Source: Pseudonocardia sp. MH-G8 (GTDB taxonomy: Bacteria; Actinomycetota; Actinomycetes; Mycobacteriales; Pseudonocardiaceae). From it: DNA of 64,000 nucleotides. A program made the translations under genes and the position numbers. Position 1 is the first letter of the stretch; every line of letters begins with the position of its first letter. The DNA is taken from NCBI RefSeq assembly GCF_002262885.1, contig NZ_NKYF01000031.1:1-64000 (forward strand). The letters run 5' to 3'. This document shows positions 24,886-36,609 of the stretch, piece after piece. Below the pieces are notes generated by a model. It saw only the letters and a program-made list of their open reading frames with translations, did no database searches and was not told the origin of the DNA.

Positions 24886-25743
24886 ATGCCCACTTTCGCC
24901 ACCCCGGCACCGATCACCGTCACGCTCGACCTCGTCATCGCCGACGTCCGGCTCCGCGCCGGTGAGCGCGACGACACGGTCGTCGTGATCACACCGCGCA
25001 ATCCGGCAGACCCCGAGGACGTCCAGCTCGCGGAGCGCACCCGCGCCGAGTTCGCCGACGGCCGCCTGGGGATCCGCGCCCCCCGGTCCTGGCGCAGCCT
25101 CAGCCCGTTCCGCACCGGCGGGGCCCTCGACATCGAGATCGACCTGCCGGCCGGCTCCGAGGTGCGTGGTGAGGCGTCGATCGCCGAGCTGCACGCCGCC
25201 GGCCGCCTCGGGACCTGCCGGTTCTCCACCTCGATGGGTGACCTCTCGCTCGAGCGGGTCGGGCCCGCCACGCTGGCCACCCACGGCCGGGTCACCATCG
25301 GCCGGACCGAGGGCTCCGCCGAGATCAACGCCGCCGGCGCCGTGCGCATCGGCACGACCGGCGGCCCGACGACGATCAAGAACCTGAACGGCACCACGGA
25401 GGTCGACACGGTCGAGGCCGGCCTCACCTGCCGGTCCGCCAACGGCGACATCTCCGTCGGCACGGCGCTGGCCGACGTCGAGGCGACGACCTCCAAGGGC
25501 GACGTCCGGATCGACGAGGTCGTGCGCGGCGGGGTCTCGCTCGAGACCGCGCACGGCCGCATCGAGATCGGCATCCGCCCGGGCACCGCCGCGCAGCTCG
25601 ACGTGCACTCGCGGCTCGGCCGGGTGCGCAACGCCCTCGACGTCACCGACGGGCCGGACGCCTCCGACGAGATCGCCACCGTCCGCGCCCGCACCTCCGT
25701 CGGCGACATCGTCGTCCGGCGTCCCGAGTCCACCACCCGCTGA
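24886..25743 (+). CDS. DUF4097-family beta-helix protein
   Basis: A 285-aa protein made of repeated short beta-strands of the DUF4097 (adhesin-like) type: SMGDLSLERVG, GTTGGPTTIKNLNG, SANGDISVGTAL, SKGDVRIDEVV, SVGDIVVRRP recur every 20-40 residues. No signal peptide or membrane segment is visible, so it is probably cytoplasmic here. ATG at 24886 has GGGAGG upstream. The trio RHH regulator, DUF4097 protein and DrrAB-type exporter is a frequent actinobacterial combination; the role of the DUF4097 member is unknown. Confidence 0.8.
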   Translation: MPTFATPAPITVTLDLVIADVRLRAGERDDTVVVITPRNPADPEDVQLAERTRAEFADGRLGIRAPRSWRSLSPFRTGGALDIEIDLPAGSEVRGEASIAELHAAGRLGTCRFSTSMGDLSLERVGPATLATHGRVTIGRTEGSAEINAAGAVRIGTTGGPTTIKNLNGTTEVDTVEAGLTCRSANGDISVGTALADVEATTSKGDVRIDEVVRGGVSLETAHGRIEIGIRPGTAAQLDVHSRLGRVRNALDVTDGPDASDEIATVRARTSVGDIVVRRPESTTR

Positions 25744-25772
25744 ACAACTCACCGAGCAACGGGAGCCATGAC

Positions 25773-26723
25773 ATGTCCACCCCACCGGCGATCACCGCGC
25801 GCGGGCTGCGCAAGGCCTACGGCGAGAAGGTCGTCCTGGACGGGCTCGACCTCGACATCCCCGCCGGCTCGATCTTCGCGCTGCTCGGGCCGAACGGCGC
25901 AGGCAAGACCACCACCGTCAACATCCTCGCGACGCTGGTCGGCGCGGACGGCGGGAGCGCGCGCGTCGCCGGCCACGACCCCGCCCGCGAGCCCGACGCG
26001 GTACGCGCGGCGATCGGCGTCACTGGCCAGTTCTCCGCCGTCGACGGCCTGCTCACCGGCGAGGAGAACCTCGCCCTGATGGCCGACCTGCACCACCTGG
26101 ACCGGGCGGAGGGCCGGCGTCGAGCTCGCACCCTGCTGGAGCGTTTCGGCCTGGTCGAGGCCGCGCGCAAGCCCGCGGGCACCTACTCCGGGGGCATGCG
26201 CAGGCGCCTCGACCTCGCCATGGGCCTCGTCGGGCGCCCGCGGGTGCTCTTCCTCGACGAGCCGACCACCGGGCTCGACCCCCGCAGCAGGCGCGCGCTG
26301 TGGGACATGATCCGCGAGCTCGCCGCGGGCGGCGTCACGATCCTGCTCACCACCCAGTACCTGGACGAGGCCGACCAGCTCGCCGACCGCATCGCCGTGC
26401 TCGACGACGGCCGGATCGTGGCGACCGGAACGGCGGACGAACTCAAGAGCCTCGTGCCCGGCGGTCACGTCCGGCTGACCTTCCCCGACGCGGCCGGGTA
26501 CGACGAGGCCGCGCGCGTGCTCACGGGTGCCGTCCGGGACGACGCCGCGCTGGCACTGCAGGTGGCCGGCGGCGGCAGCGTCCCCGAGATCCGCGGCCTG
26601 CTCGACCAGCTCGACCGCCTCGGCCTCGACGCCGACCGGTTGTCCGTGCACACCCCCGATCTCGACGACGTGTTCCTCGCCCTCACCGGGCGAGCGGCCC
26701 CTGCGGAGGCGATCTCCCGATGA
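25773..26723 (+). CDS. DrrA-type ABC transporter ATP-binding protein
   Basis: ATPase of a two-gene ABC-2 exporter of the daunorubicin-resistance type (316 aa). Walker A is GPNGAGKTT (about residue 40), the signature YSGGMRRRLDLAMGL (about 138), Walker B VLFLDEPTTGLDP (about 158), with the H-loop replaced by TTQYLDEADQLADR as usual for DrrA. The C-terminal ~90 residues are the DrrA regulatory extension. Its stop overlaps the start of the permease gene as ATGA. Substrate unknown; it may be a lipid, an antibiotic or a product of the neighbouring P450. Confidence 0.92.
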   Translation: MSTPPAITARGLRKAYGEKVVLDGLDLDIPAGSIFALLGPNGAGKTTTVNILATLVGADGGSARVAGHDPAREPDAVRAAIGVTGQFSAVDGLLTGEENLALMADLHHLDRAEGRRRARTLLERFGLVEAARKPAGTYSGGMRRRLDLAMGLVGRPRVLFLDEPTTGLDPRSRRALWDMIRELAAGGVTILLTTQYLDEADQLADRIAVLDDGRIVATGTADELKSLVPGGHVRLTFPDAAGYDEAARVLTGAVRDDAALALQVAGGGSVPEIRGLLDQLDRLGLDADRLSVHTPDLDDVFLALTGRAAPAEAISR

Positions 26724-27505
26724 CCACGACCATCGTCCGGGCGAGCCACCCCCTGCGGGACTGCGCCACCATGCTGCGGCGGCAACTGCGGCACCTGCGG
26801 CGCTACCCCTCGATGACGCTGATGCTCGTCGGGATGCCGGTGATCTTCCTGCTGCTGTTCGTCTACGTCCTCGGCGGCACGTTGGGCGCCGGGCTCGGCG
26901 GGGACCGCGGGGACTACGCGTCCTACGTCACCCCCGGGATCCTGCTGATGACCGTGGGCACCGCCGTGAGCGGCACGTCGGTCTCCGTGGCCATGGACAT
27001 GACCGAGGGCATCGTCGCCCGCTTCCGCACGATGGCGATCTTCCGGCCGTCGGTGCTGACCGGGCACGTGCTGGGCAGCATGGCCCAGACATTGCTGTCG
27101 GTCGTCGTGGTCGCCGGCGTCGCCGTCCTGGTCGGATTCCGCCCGGCCGCGGGCGTCGGCGGCTGGCTCGCCGCGCTCGCCGTGATCGCCGTGTTCGCGT
27201 TCGCCCTGATCTGGCTCGGCGTCGCGCTCGGCGTGAGCACGCGCAGCGTCGAGACGGCGAGCAACACGCCCATGCCGCTGATGCTGCTGCCCTTCCTCGG
27301 CAGCGGGTTCGTGCCGACCGACTCCATGCCGGCCGCGCTGCGCTGGTTCGCCGAGTACCAGCCGTTCACACCGGTGATCGAGACCGTGCGCGGCCTGCTC
27401 ATGGGCACGCCGGTCGGCGGCCACGCCGCCGCCGCCCTGGCCTGGAGCGCCGTCATCGGCGCGGGCAGCTACGCCTGGGCCATCCGCCGCTACAACCACA
27501 CCTGA
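26720..27505 (+). CDS. DrrB-type ABC-2 permease
   Basis: Membrane subunit (261 aa) with about six transmembrane helices, the first near residues 33-55 (MTLMLVGMPVIFLLLFVYVL), then the 68-95 (YVTPGILLMTVGTAVSGTSV) and 120-150 regions. The ABC-2 signature area PMPLMLLPFLGSGFVPTDSM is near residue 195. Start overlaps the ATPase stop. It forms the exporter with that ATPase in the cytoplasmic membrane. Confidence 0.9.
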   Translation: MTTTIVRASHPLRDCATMLRRQLRHLRRYPSMTLMLVGMPVIFLLLFVYVLGGTLGAGLGGDRGDYASYVTPGILLMTVGTAVSGTSVSVAMDMTEGIVARFRTMAIFRPSVLTGHVLGSMAQTLLSVVVVAGVAVLVGFRPAAGVGGWLAALAVIAVFAFALIWLGVALGVSTRSVETASNTPMPLMLLPFLGSGFVPTDSMPAALRWFAEYQPFTPVIETVRGLLMGTPVGGHAAAALAWSAVIGAGSYAWAIRRYNHT

Positions 27506-27523
27506 CCGGATCGGAACACCGCC

Positions 27524-28726
27524 ATGACCGAGACGCTCGTCCCGCGCATCACCGAGCTACCCACGCGCCGCCATCCGGATCGGCCGTTCGACCCGCCGCC
27601 CGAGCTGGCCGCGATCCGCGAGCGGCACCCACTGGTCCGCATGACCTACCCGGACGGCCACGACGGCTGGCTCGCCACCGGCTACGCCGCCTGCCGCGCC
27701 GTGCTCGCGGACCGCCGCTTCAGCTCGCGCTACGAGCTCGCACACCTGCCGCTGGCGGTGGACGGCGCGCCGCCGGAGCTGCCGCCGGCCGCCGTCGGCG
27801 ACCTCACCGGGATCGACGCGCCGGAGCACACCCGCCTGCGACGCCCGCTCGTCGGCTACTTCACGGTGCGCCGCATGCATTCGCTCACCGAGCGGGTGCA
27901 GGAGATCGCGGCCGAGCACCTCGACGCGATGCAGCGCGACGGCTCGCCGGAGGACCTCGTGTCCTCGTTCGCGAAACCGATCCCCGCGCTCGTCATCTGC
28001 GAGCTGCTCGGCGTGCCCTACGCCGATCGCGACACCTTCCAGCGCCACGTGTTCACGATCATGGGTGGCAGCAGCACCATCGAGGAGATAGGCGCGGCGA
28101 TGGGCGCGCTCCACGCGTACCTGCTCGACCTGGTGCGGGCCAAGCGTGCACGTCCGGCCGAGGACATCCTCAGCAGCCTGACCGGGACCGACCTGACCGA
28201 CGACGAGCTCGCGGGCGTCGGTGCCTTCCTGCTCGCGGCCGGCCTCGACACCACGGCGAACATGATCGCCCTCGGCACGTTCGCCCTGCTCTGCCATCCC
28301 GACCAGCTCGCACTGCTCCGCGCGGACCCCGCGCTCGTCGAGCCCGCGGTCGAGGAGCTGATGCGCTACCTCACCGTCGGGCACACCGGCCTTCGCACTG
28401 CGCTCGAGGACGTCGAGCTGGAGGGACAGGTGATCCGGGCCGGCGAGTCGGTGACGCTCGCCATGGGGGCCGGCAACCGCGACCCGCGCCGGTATCCCGA
28501 CCCCGACGCCCTCGACCTGCGCCGCGGCGCACCCGGGCACCTGACCCTCGGGCACGGCATGCACCAGTGCCTCGGCCAGCAGCTCGCACGCGTGGAGATG
28601 CGGGTGGCCTTCCCCGCGCTGCTGGCCCGGTTCCCCGGGCTGCGCCTGGACTGCGCACCCGAGGACGTGCCGACGCGCCCCGACGCGAACATCTACGGGG
28701 TGCAGCGGCTCCCGGTGGCCTGGTGA
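27524..28726 (+). CDS. Cytochrome P450
   Basis: Bacterial class I P450 of 400 aa, soluble. The heme-thiolate loop LGHGMHQCLGQQLAR has the ligand cysteine near residue 350. The I-helix oxygen-binding motif is AAGLDTTANM (about 238), with threonines in the expected place. The K-helix ExxR reads EELMR near 285. The sequence resembles the CYP105/CYP107-like macrolide and secondary-metabolite group, but the substrate is unknown. It follows the ABC permease by 18 bases and appears to belong to that operon. No ferredoxin gene is adjacent. Confidence 0.92.
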   Translation: MTETLVPRITELPTRRHPDRPFDPPPELAAIRERHPLVRMTYPDGHDGWLATGYAACRAVLADRRFSSRYELAHLPLAVDGAPPELPPAAVGDLTGIDAPEHTRLRRPLVGYFTVRRMHSLTERVQEIAAEHLDAMQRDGSPEDLVSSFAKPIPALVICELLGVPYADRDTFQRHVFTIMGGSSTIEEIGAAMGALHAYLLDLVRAKRARPAEDILSSLTGTDLTDDELAGVGAFLLAAGLDTTANMIALGTFALLCHPDQLALLRADPALVEPAVEELMRYLTVGHTGLRTALEDVELEGQVIRAGESVTLAMGAGNRDPRRYPDPDALDLRRGAPGHLTLGHGMHQCLGQQLARVEMRVAFPALLARFPGLRLDCAPEDVPTRPDANIYGVQRLPVAW

Positions 28727-28745
28727 TCGCCGAGCCGTTGGACGA

Positions 28746-31655
<2,910 letters not shown>

Positions 31656-31897
31656 GGTGGGGAGCCTCCTGAAGATGCGTGTGGAGGGGCCTTCCTACAG
31701 GCCCTCGTTCCATGCTAAGCGCGACCACCGACAGAACCGGCGCGGCAGCCGGCGGCCCGGCGAGCGGCCGCGGCGGAGAGCCGGGCAGCGACAACGAGGA
31801 TCGCACACACGTTCGAAGCGCCGTCGACCGGGTCGGCACCGCCACCCGCCCCTCACCGGCGGGACCGGGGCGCCGGATCGACGTCGGACGTCGTGGT

Positions 31898-32103
31898 GAT
31901 CGCCACGAGCCGCACCCCAGCGCGGCGCCGACCGCAATGACGTGCGGCTCGAGAGGATTCTCCCGCACCGATCGTTCCGAGCCGCACGCCAGCGCCAGAG
32001 GCACGACAACAGCGTGCGCCTCGGAAGGATCAGTCGGGCATGATCTGCACGAGCCGCACACCACCGACCTTCCCACGACCACGGCGCACGACTGGGAGCG
32101 ATC
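31898..32103. repeat. Three tandem 62-bp palindromic repeats, 72-bp period
   Basis: Units start with GATC at 31898, 31970 and 32042, exactly 72 bases apart, each about 62 bases long with a 10-base spacer. Left arms read GATCGCCACGAGCCGCAC, GATCGTTCCGAGCCGCAC and GATCTGCACGAGCCGCAC. Right arms are degenerate complements such as GTGCGGCTCGAGAGGATT and GTGCGCCTCGGAAGGATC. The centres differ. The same element, as single copies, lies at 1060-1121 and 16940-17001. Confidence 0.75.
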
Positions 32104-32184
32104 AGCGACGGTCGGCGTGGCCGGGGGGCGGATCCCCCACACCCGATCGACGAGCGGGAGGCGGTCCGGGTTCCCGCAGGGCTC

Positions 32185-32190
32185 TACCCT
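32185..32190 (+). promoter_or_regulatory. -10 element of leaderless OsmC-like gene
   Basis: TACCCT, six bases, then GTG at 32197; no Shine-Dalgarno sequence. Confidence 0.45.
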
Positions 32191-32196
32191 TGCCCG

Positions 32197-32607
32197 GTGG
32201 GAGAACCGAACGTCTGGTCCGTGGCCCGCCTGCCCGCGCCGGAGAGCGAGGCCGCGGACCTGAGCGTCAACGGGCTGGAGCTGAGCTGCGCCGTGCCCGA
32301 CGACGCGGGGTCCGAGCCCGCGGGCGCCACCCCCTTCGGCCTGCTCGCCGCGTCGCTCTCGTCCTGCACGGCGATGTCGGTGCGCACGTTCCTGGTGCGC
32401 TGGCGGATCGACCCCGGCGCGGTCACCGTGCGCGTCGGCGTGCACCAGGACACCCCGCCGATGCTGGACCGGCAGGTCACGGTGGCTGCCGAGATCAGCC
32501 CCGACCTGCGGGAACAGCTCGCCGGAGTCGTCGACAGCACGCCCGTCACGGTGTTGCTCCGCGACGCGATGACGATCCGCACGGTCCTGACGACGGGCGC
32601 GGGCTGA
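32197..32607 (+). CDS. OsmC-family protein
   Basis: A 136-aa OsmC/Ohr-superfamily protein, a group of thiol peroxidases and related proteins. The central helix GATPFGLLAASLSSCTAMSVR contains the family cysteine (about residue 58). The second conserved cysteine of true Ohr/OsmC peroxidases, normally near the C-terminus, is absent (the end reads DSTPVTVLLRDAMTIRTVL). It therefore belongs to the single-cysteine branch and a peroxidase role is doubtful. Transcription is probably leaderless. Divergent from uvrA. Confidence 0.8.
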   Translation: MGEPNVWSVARLPAPESEAADLSVNGLELSCAVPDDAGSEPAGATPFGLLAASLSSCTAMSVRTFLVRWRIDPGAVTVRVGVHQDTPPMLDRQVTVAAEISPDLREQLAGVVDSTPVTVLLRDAMTIRTVLTTGAG

Positions 32608-32736
32608 CGACGGCCACCGGAAGGCGCGGCGAGCGGCTCGGACCCGTCGTGCTCCCCCGGCCGTGCCCGCCTCGGCCCGGCCCGCCCGCTCCCCGATCAC
32701 CGCCCCGTCGGCCTGAGGTCCGCGGCGGCGGGACGG

Positions 32737-34077
32737 TCAGGGTGTGACGTCGGGATCGGGTTCCGCGAACGGCTCGGCGGGCAGGCGCAGGGCGAGCAGC
32801 GCGACGTCGTCGGCGCCGTCCGGCGCGAGCCGATCGACCAGCTGGTCGCAGAACTCGTCCAGGTCGTGGCGCGCCAGGGCCGAGGCGTGCTGGCGCAGCC
32901 GGGTGAGGCCCACGTCGATGGATTCGCGCCGGTTCTCCACGAGCCCGTCGGTGTAGAGCAGCACGGTCGCCCGCGCCGGCAGCGGGTGCAGTGCGTCGTG
33001 GCGGAGCTCGTCCGGCTGCACGCCCAGGATCATGCCCGCTCCGCCGTCGAGGTAGGTGGCCTGCCCGTCCTCGGTGACCAGGAGCGGCGGCGGGTGCCCC
33101 GCGTTCGTGAACCGCAGCTGGTGCGGCCCGCCCACCGGGCCTTCGATCCGGGCGAACACGAGCGTGGCCATCCGCGCGTCGCTGACGTGCGTGGCCACCT
33201 GGTCGAGCCGCCGCACGATCACGTGCGGCGGCTCCGTGCGGTCCCACGCCAGCGCGCGCAGCATGTTGCGCAGCTGGGCCATGCGGGCCGCGGCCGGCAG
33301 GTCGTGCCCGACGACGTCGCCCACGACCATCGTGGTGACGCCGTCGGGGAGCAGGAACGAGTCGTACCAGTCGCCGCCCACGTGCGAGGTGGCGTGCGCC
33401 GGGCGGTAGCGGGCGGTCAGCTGCAGGTGGTCCACGTCCGGGAGGGCCGGGAGCAGGTGGCGCTGCATCGTCTCCGCGACCCGCCGCTGCGCGTCGAACA
33501 GCTGCGCGTTGTCGACCGCGAGACCGGCCTGCTGCGCGATGTCCGCGGCCAGCTCGACGTCCACGGCGTCGTAGGGCGGAGCCGGATCCCGCCGGACCAG
33601 CGTGAGCGCTCCCAGCACCCGGCGCGGGGTGCGCAGCGCGACGACCACGGCGGAACCGGCGCCCAGCTCGTCGAACAGCTCGTGCTGGGCGACCATGAGC
33701 GGTGAGTCCCGGCGGGCGGCGAACTCGTCCGGGCCCAGCAGGGCGGGCGGGCCGCCGCGCAGGACCTGCCCCAGCGACGAGGCGGAGCGCTCCGGCACCG
33801 GCGGCATCGGCCGCTCGTGGGTCCCCTCCGGCGCGCACCCGGGATCACGGTGCACGACGACGGCACGACGCAGCTCCTGGGCGCCGTCGTCCGCGAGGAG
33901 GTCCACGACGAGCCAGTCGGCAAGGCGGGGCACCACCAGCCGCGCCAGGCGCCGCAGCGCCTCGTCGACGTCGAGCGTCGAGCCGAGCACCCTGCCCACC
34001 TCGCCCACCAGCTGCAGGCGCGCGATCACCCGCTCCAGCGCGGCCACTTCGGGCGCGAGGCCGTCGGTCGTCCCCAT
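32737..34077 (-). CDS. GAF-domain PP2C/SpoIIE-type serine phosphatase
   Basis: A 446-aa signalling phosphatase. The N-terminal GAF-type sensor (about residues 20-190) is followed by a SpoIIE/PP2C-like domain (about 215-430). Metal-binding aspartates occur in VGGDWYDSFLLPDG and VVGDVVGHDLPAA, then TLLYTDG-like VLLYTDGLVENR and the terminal GADDVALLALR. Such proteins dephosphorylate anti-sigma-factor antagonists or other serine phosphoproteins. No partner kinase or antagonist gene is adjacent. Same strand as the upstream ABC importer genes, with an 86-base gap. Confidence 0.88.
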   Translation of the reverse strand: MGTTDGLAPEVAALERVIARLQLVGEVGRVLGSTLDVDEALRRLARLVVPRLADWLVVDLLADDGAQELRRAVVVHRDPGCAPEGTHERPMPPVPERSASSLGQVLRGGPPALLGPDEFAARRDSPLMVAQHELFDELGAGSAVVVALRTPRRVLGALTLVRRDPAPPYDAVDVELAADIAQQAGLAVDNAQLFDAQRRVAETMQRHLLPALPDVDHLQLTARYRPAHATSHVGGDWYDSFLLPDGVTTMVVGDVVGHDLPAAARMAQLRNMLRALAWDRTEPPHVIVRRLDQVATHVSDARMATLVFARIEGPVGGPHQLRFTNAGHPPPLLVTEDGQATYLDGGAGMILGVQPDELRHDALHPLPARATVLLYTDGLVENRRESIDVGLTRLRQHASALARHDLDEFCDQLVDRLAPDGADDVALLALRLPAEPFAEPDPDVTP

Positions 34078-34163
34078 GTCCGTACGTCCCGTCCCGTCGC
34101 GATGACCCCACTCGTGGCCCGGAGGGTACGTCGCGCGGAGGGCCCGATGCGTGACACCGCTGC

Positions 34164-34877
34164 TCAGGCGACCCCGAGGAGGCGGTGGGCGGTGTCGGGG
34201 TCACGGCGGAACTGCGCGGTGGGCACCCGGTGCACCAGCACCCCCTTCTCCATCACCGCGATCTCCCCGGCCACCGCGAACGCCAGGTGCAGGTCCTGCT
34301 CGACGAGCAGAACCGCGACGCCCTCGTCGCGCAGCGTGGCGACGACCCCGGCGATCTGGTCCACGACGGCGGGCGCGAGCCCCTCCGACGGCTCGTCGAG
34401 CAGCACCAACCGCGGGTTCGTCAGCAGGGCTCGGGCGACCGCGAGCATCTGCTGCTCCCCGCCGGACAGCTGCCCGGCGTAGTGGCGGAGGCGCTCGGCC
34501 AGCCTCGGCAGCAGGTCGAGCACGGCGTCGACGGTCCAGGCGCCGGGCCGGGCCGCCAGCGCGAGGTGTTCGGCGACGGTCAGCGTGGCCCACACCCGAC
34601 GCCCCTGCGGCACCAGCCCGATCCCGGCGCGGGCGATCCGGTCCGGGCGCTGCCCGGCCAGCTCCCGGCCGTCGAGCCGCACCGAGCCCGCGCTCGCCGG
34701 CACGAGCCCGGCCAGGGTCATGACCAGCGTCGACTTCCCGACCCCGTTGCGGCCGAGCAGGCCCAGCACGGTGCCTGCGGCCAGGTCGAGGTCGACGCCG
34801 TGCAGCACGGTGCCGCGGTCGTAGCCGGAGACCAGGCCCCGGACCTCGAGGAAGCTCGGCGCCGACGACCCACTCAT
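34164..34877 (-). CDS. livF: Branched-chain-type ABC transporter ATPase, LivF-like
   Basis: Second ATPase of a HAAT-family importer (237 aa). Walker A GLLGRNGVGKSTL near residue 36, signature LSGGEQQMLAVARAL near 138, Walker B LVLLDEPSEGLAP near 160, and the family-typical VDQIAGVVATLRDEGVAVLLVEQ. ATG overlaps the livG stop as ATGA. Last gene of the operon livKHMGF. Confidence 0.93.
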   Translation of the reverse strand: MSGSSAPSFLEVRGLVSGYDRGTVLHGVDLDLAAGTVLGLLGRNGVGKSTLVMTLAGLVPASAGSVRLDGRELAGQRPDRIARAGIGLVPQGRRVWATLTVAEHLALAARPGAWTVDAVLDLLPRLAERLRHYAGQLSGGEQQMLAVARALLTNPRLVLLDEPSEGLAPAVVDQIAGVVATLRDEGVAVLLVEQDLHLAFAVAGEIAVMEKGVLVHRVPTAQFRRDPDTAHRLLGVA

Positions 34878-35632
34878 GCCTCGAACAGCTCCTCGCGCCG
34901 CCCCGTACCCAGGTAGGCCTCGCGGACCGCCTCGCTCGCGCGCACGTCACCCGGCGTGCCGGAGAGCAGCACGCGCCCGAGGTGCAGCACCGTGACGGCG
35001 TCGGCGAGGGCGAACACCAGGTCCAGGTCGTGCTCCACGAACAGCACCGTGATCTCGCGCGGGAGCGCGGAGAGCAGCGCCACCAGCCGGGCGCTCTCCG
35101 CGGGCGACATCCCGGCCGCGGGCTCGTCGAGCAGCAGCAGCGACGGGCGGCAGGCCAGCGCGAGCGCCACCTCCAGCTGCTTGCGCTCGCCGTGGGACAG
35201 GGCAGGCGCCAGGACGTCCCCGCGCCCGGCGAGCCCGACCTCGTCGAGCAGCTCCTCGGCGCGGGCGCGCAACGCCGGACGGCGGCGCGGGAGCAGACCG
35301 GTCCGCCCGCCGTCGTGGCGCTGCACCGCGAGCAGGACGGTCTCCGCCGCCGTCAACGAGGCGAAGACGCTGGCGTGCTGCATGGTCTGGCTCATCCCGC
35401 GCCGGCAACGCGCCACCTCCGAGAGCCGTGTGACGTCGCGCCCGGCCAGCTCGACGACGCCTGCGTCGGCCCGCGTCGTGCCGGTGAGCAGCGTGAACAG
35501 GGTGGACTTGCCCGCACCGTTGGGGCCGATCACGGCATGCCGGGCGCCGGGCGCGACGGTGAGGTCGACACCGTCGACGGCGGCGAGCGCGCCGAACGAG
35601 CGACGCAGCCCCGTGCACCGCAGCGCCGTCAC
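34874..35632 (-). CDS. livG: Branched-chain-type ABC transporter ATPase, LivG-like
   Basis: First ATPase of the importer (252 aa). Walker A GPNGAGKSTLFTLL near residue 36, signature LSHGERKQLEVALAL near 150, Walker B LLLLDEPAAGMSP near 170. The LivG-type C-terminal extension (DVRASEAVREAYLG) is present. The signature begins LSHGE rather than LSGGE, which is normal for LivG. GTG at 35632 overlaps the livM stop. Confidence 0.93.
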   Translation of the reverse strand: MTALRCTGLRRSFGALAAVDGVDLTVAPGARHAVIGPNGAGKSTLFTLLTGTTRADAGVVELAGRDVTRLSEVARCRRGMSQTMQHASVFASLTAAETVLLAVQRHDGGRTGLLPRRRPALRARAEELLDEVGLAGRGDVLAPALSHGERKQLEVALALACRPSLLLLDEPAAGMSPAESARLVALLSALPREITVLFVEHDLDLVFALADAVTVLHLGRVLLSGTPGDVRASEAVREAYLGTGRREELFEA

Positions 35633-36609
35633 GACCGCCTCCGCAGGCGGATCCCCGCCGCCCCTCGCGGCAGCAGGTACACGGCCAGCACGAACACCGC
35701 GCCGAGCACGAGCGTGCCGTGGCCGTCCAGGCTGGGGCCGAGCGCGTCCCGCACAATGATCACCAGTGCCGCGCCGAGGCACGCGCCCCACAGCGACCCG
35801 GCACCGCCGATGATCACGGCGAGGAGCGCGAACGACGCCGTCAGGAAGCCCAGGTCGGGCAGCGCGACGAAGCGGGCCTGCGCCGCGAGCAGCGATCCGG
35901 CGAGCCCGGCGACGCCGCCTGCGAGCACGAACACGCCGTACTTGTAGAGCGCCGTCGGATAGCCGATCGCGCGCATCCGCGGCTCGTTGTCGCGGATCCC
36001 CCGCAGCGCGTCGCCGAACGGCGAGCGCGCCACAAGCCAGAGCGCCGCGAACCCGACCACGAACACCGCGAGGACGTACCAGTGGACGAACCCGGCGTTC
36101 GTCAGCGGCTCCCCCGCGACGCGGACCGCCGGGATGCCGGTGAGGCCGTTCGCACCGCCGGTGACCGAGTCCCAGGTGTTGGCGAGCTGCTGCACCGTCT
36201 CGCCGATCGCGAGCGTGAGCATGAGGAAGAAGACGCCCGCGCTGCGGACCGTGATCCACCCGGTGAGCGCCGCGACGAGCGCACCGACGCCCGCCCCGGC
36301 CAGCAACGGCACCGGCGCCTGCGCCGTCACGTTGATCGACACCCAGCCCGCGGCGTAGGCACCGGACCCGAAGTAGGCGGCGTGCCCGAGCGACGGCAGC
36401 CCGGTGACGCCGACCAGCAGGTCGAGGCTGGCCGCGAACAGCGCGAACACCAGGATGCGGGTGAGCGTGGTGGTGGCGAACGGGGCGAGGAACAGCGGCA
36501 CCGCCGCGAGCACGACGAGCACGGCGGAGGCCACGCCCACGCCCAGGGCAGCCCGTCCGCGCGCGGCGCGCGGCGCGGTCGACGGGGCCCGCGTCTGCAC
36601 CGCCGTCAC
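35629..36609 (-). CDS. livM: Branched-chain-type ABC transporter permease, LivM-like
   Basis: Membrane subunit (326 aa) with 8-10 hydrophobic helices. The LivM loop SPFGDALRGIRDNEPRMRAIGY near residue 175 and FGGAGSLWGACLGAA-like IIGGAGSLWGACLGAA near 265 are family hallmarks. The N-terminus carries a short basic cytoplasmic tail. GTG overlaps the livH stop as GTGA. Confidence 0.92.
   Translation of the reverse strand: MTAVQTRAPSTAPRAARGRAALGVGVASAVLVVLAAVPLFLAPFATTTLTRILVFALFAASLDLLVGVTGLPSLGHAAYFGSGAYAAGWVSINVTAQAPVPLLAGAGVGALVAALTGWITVRSAGVFFLMLTLAIGETVQQLANTWDSVTGGANGLTGIPAVRVAGEPLTNAGFVHWYVLAVFVVGFAALWLVARSPFGDALRGIRDNEPRMRAIGYPTALYKYGVFVLAGGVAGLAGSLLAAQARFVALPDLGFLTASFALLAVIIGGAGSLWGACLGAALVIIVRDALGPSLDGHGTLVLGAVFVLAVYLLPRGAAGIRLRRRS

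Larger units (their letters stand above)
31656..32196. other. Non-coding region between uvrA and OsmC-like gene
   Basis: No gene is supported. It contains the uvrA leader hairpin and ribosome binding site at the left. The centre holds three tandem 62-bp palindromic units with a 72-base period (31898-32103). The leaderless promoter of the OsmC-like gene lies at the right end. Confidence 0.6.

Noticed and set aside
31811..31816. LexA/SOS half-site GTTCGA upstream of uvrA
   Set aside because: Only one half of the expected palindrome is present, and it is about 155 bases away from the uvrA start.
31898..32103. Tandem 72-bp units as a CRISPR or integron att array
   Set aside because: Units are internally palindromic with variable centres, only three in tandem, and the same element occurs singly elsewhere; no cas or integrase gene is adjacent.
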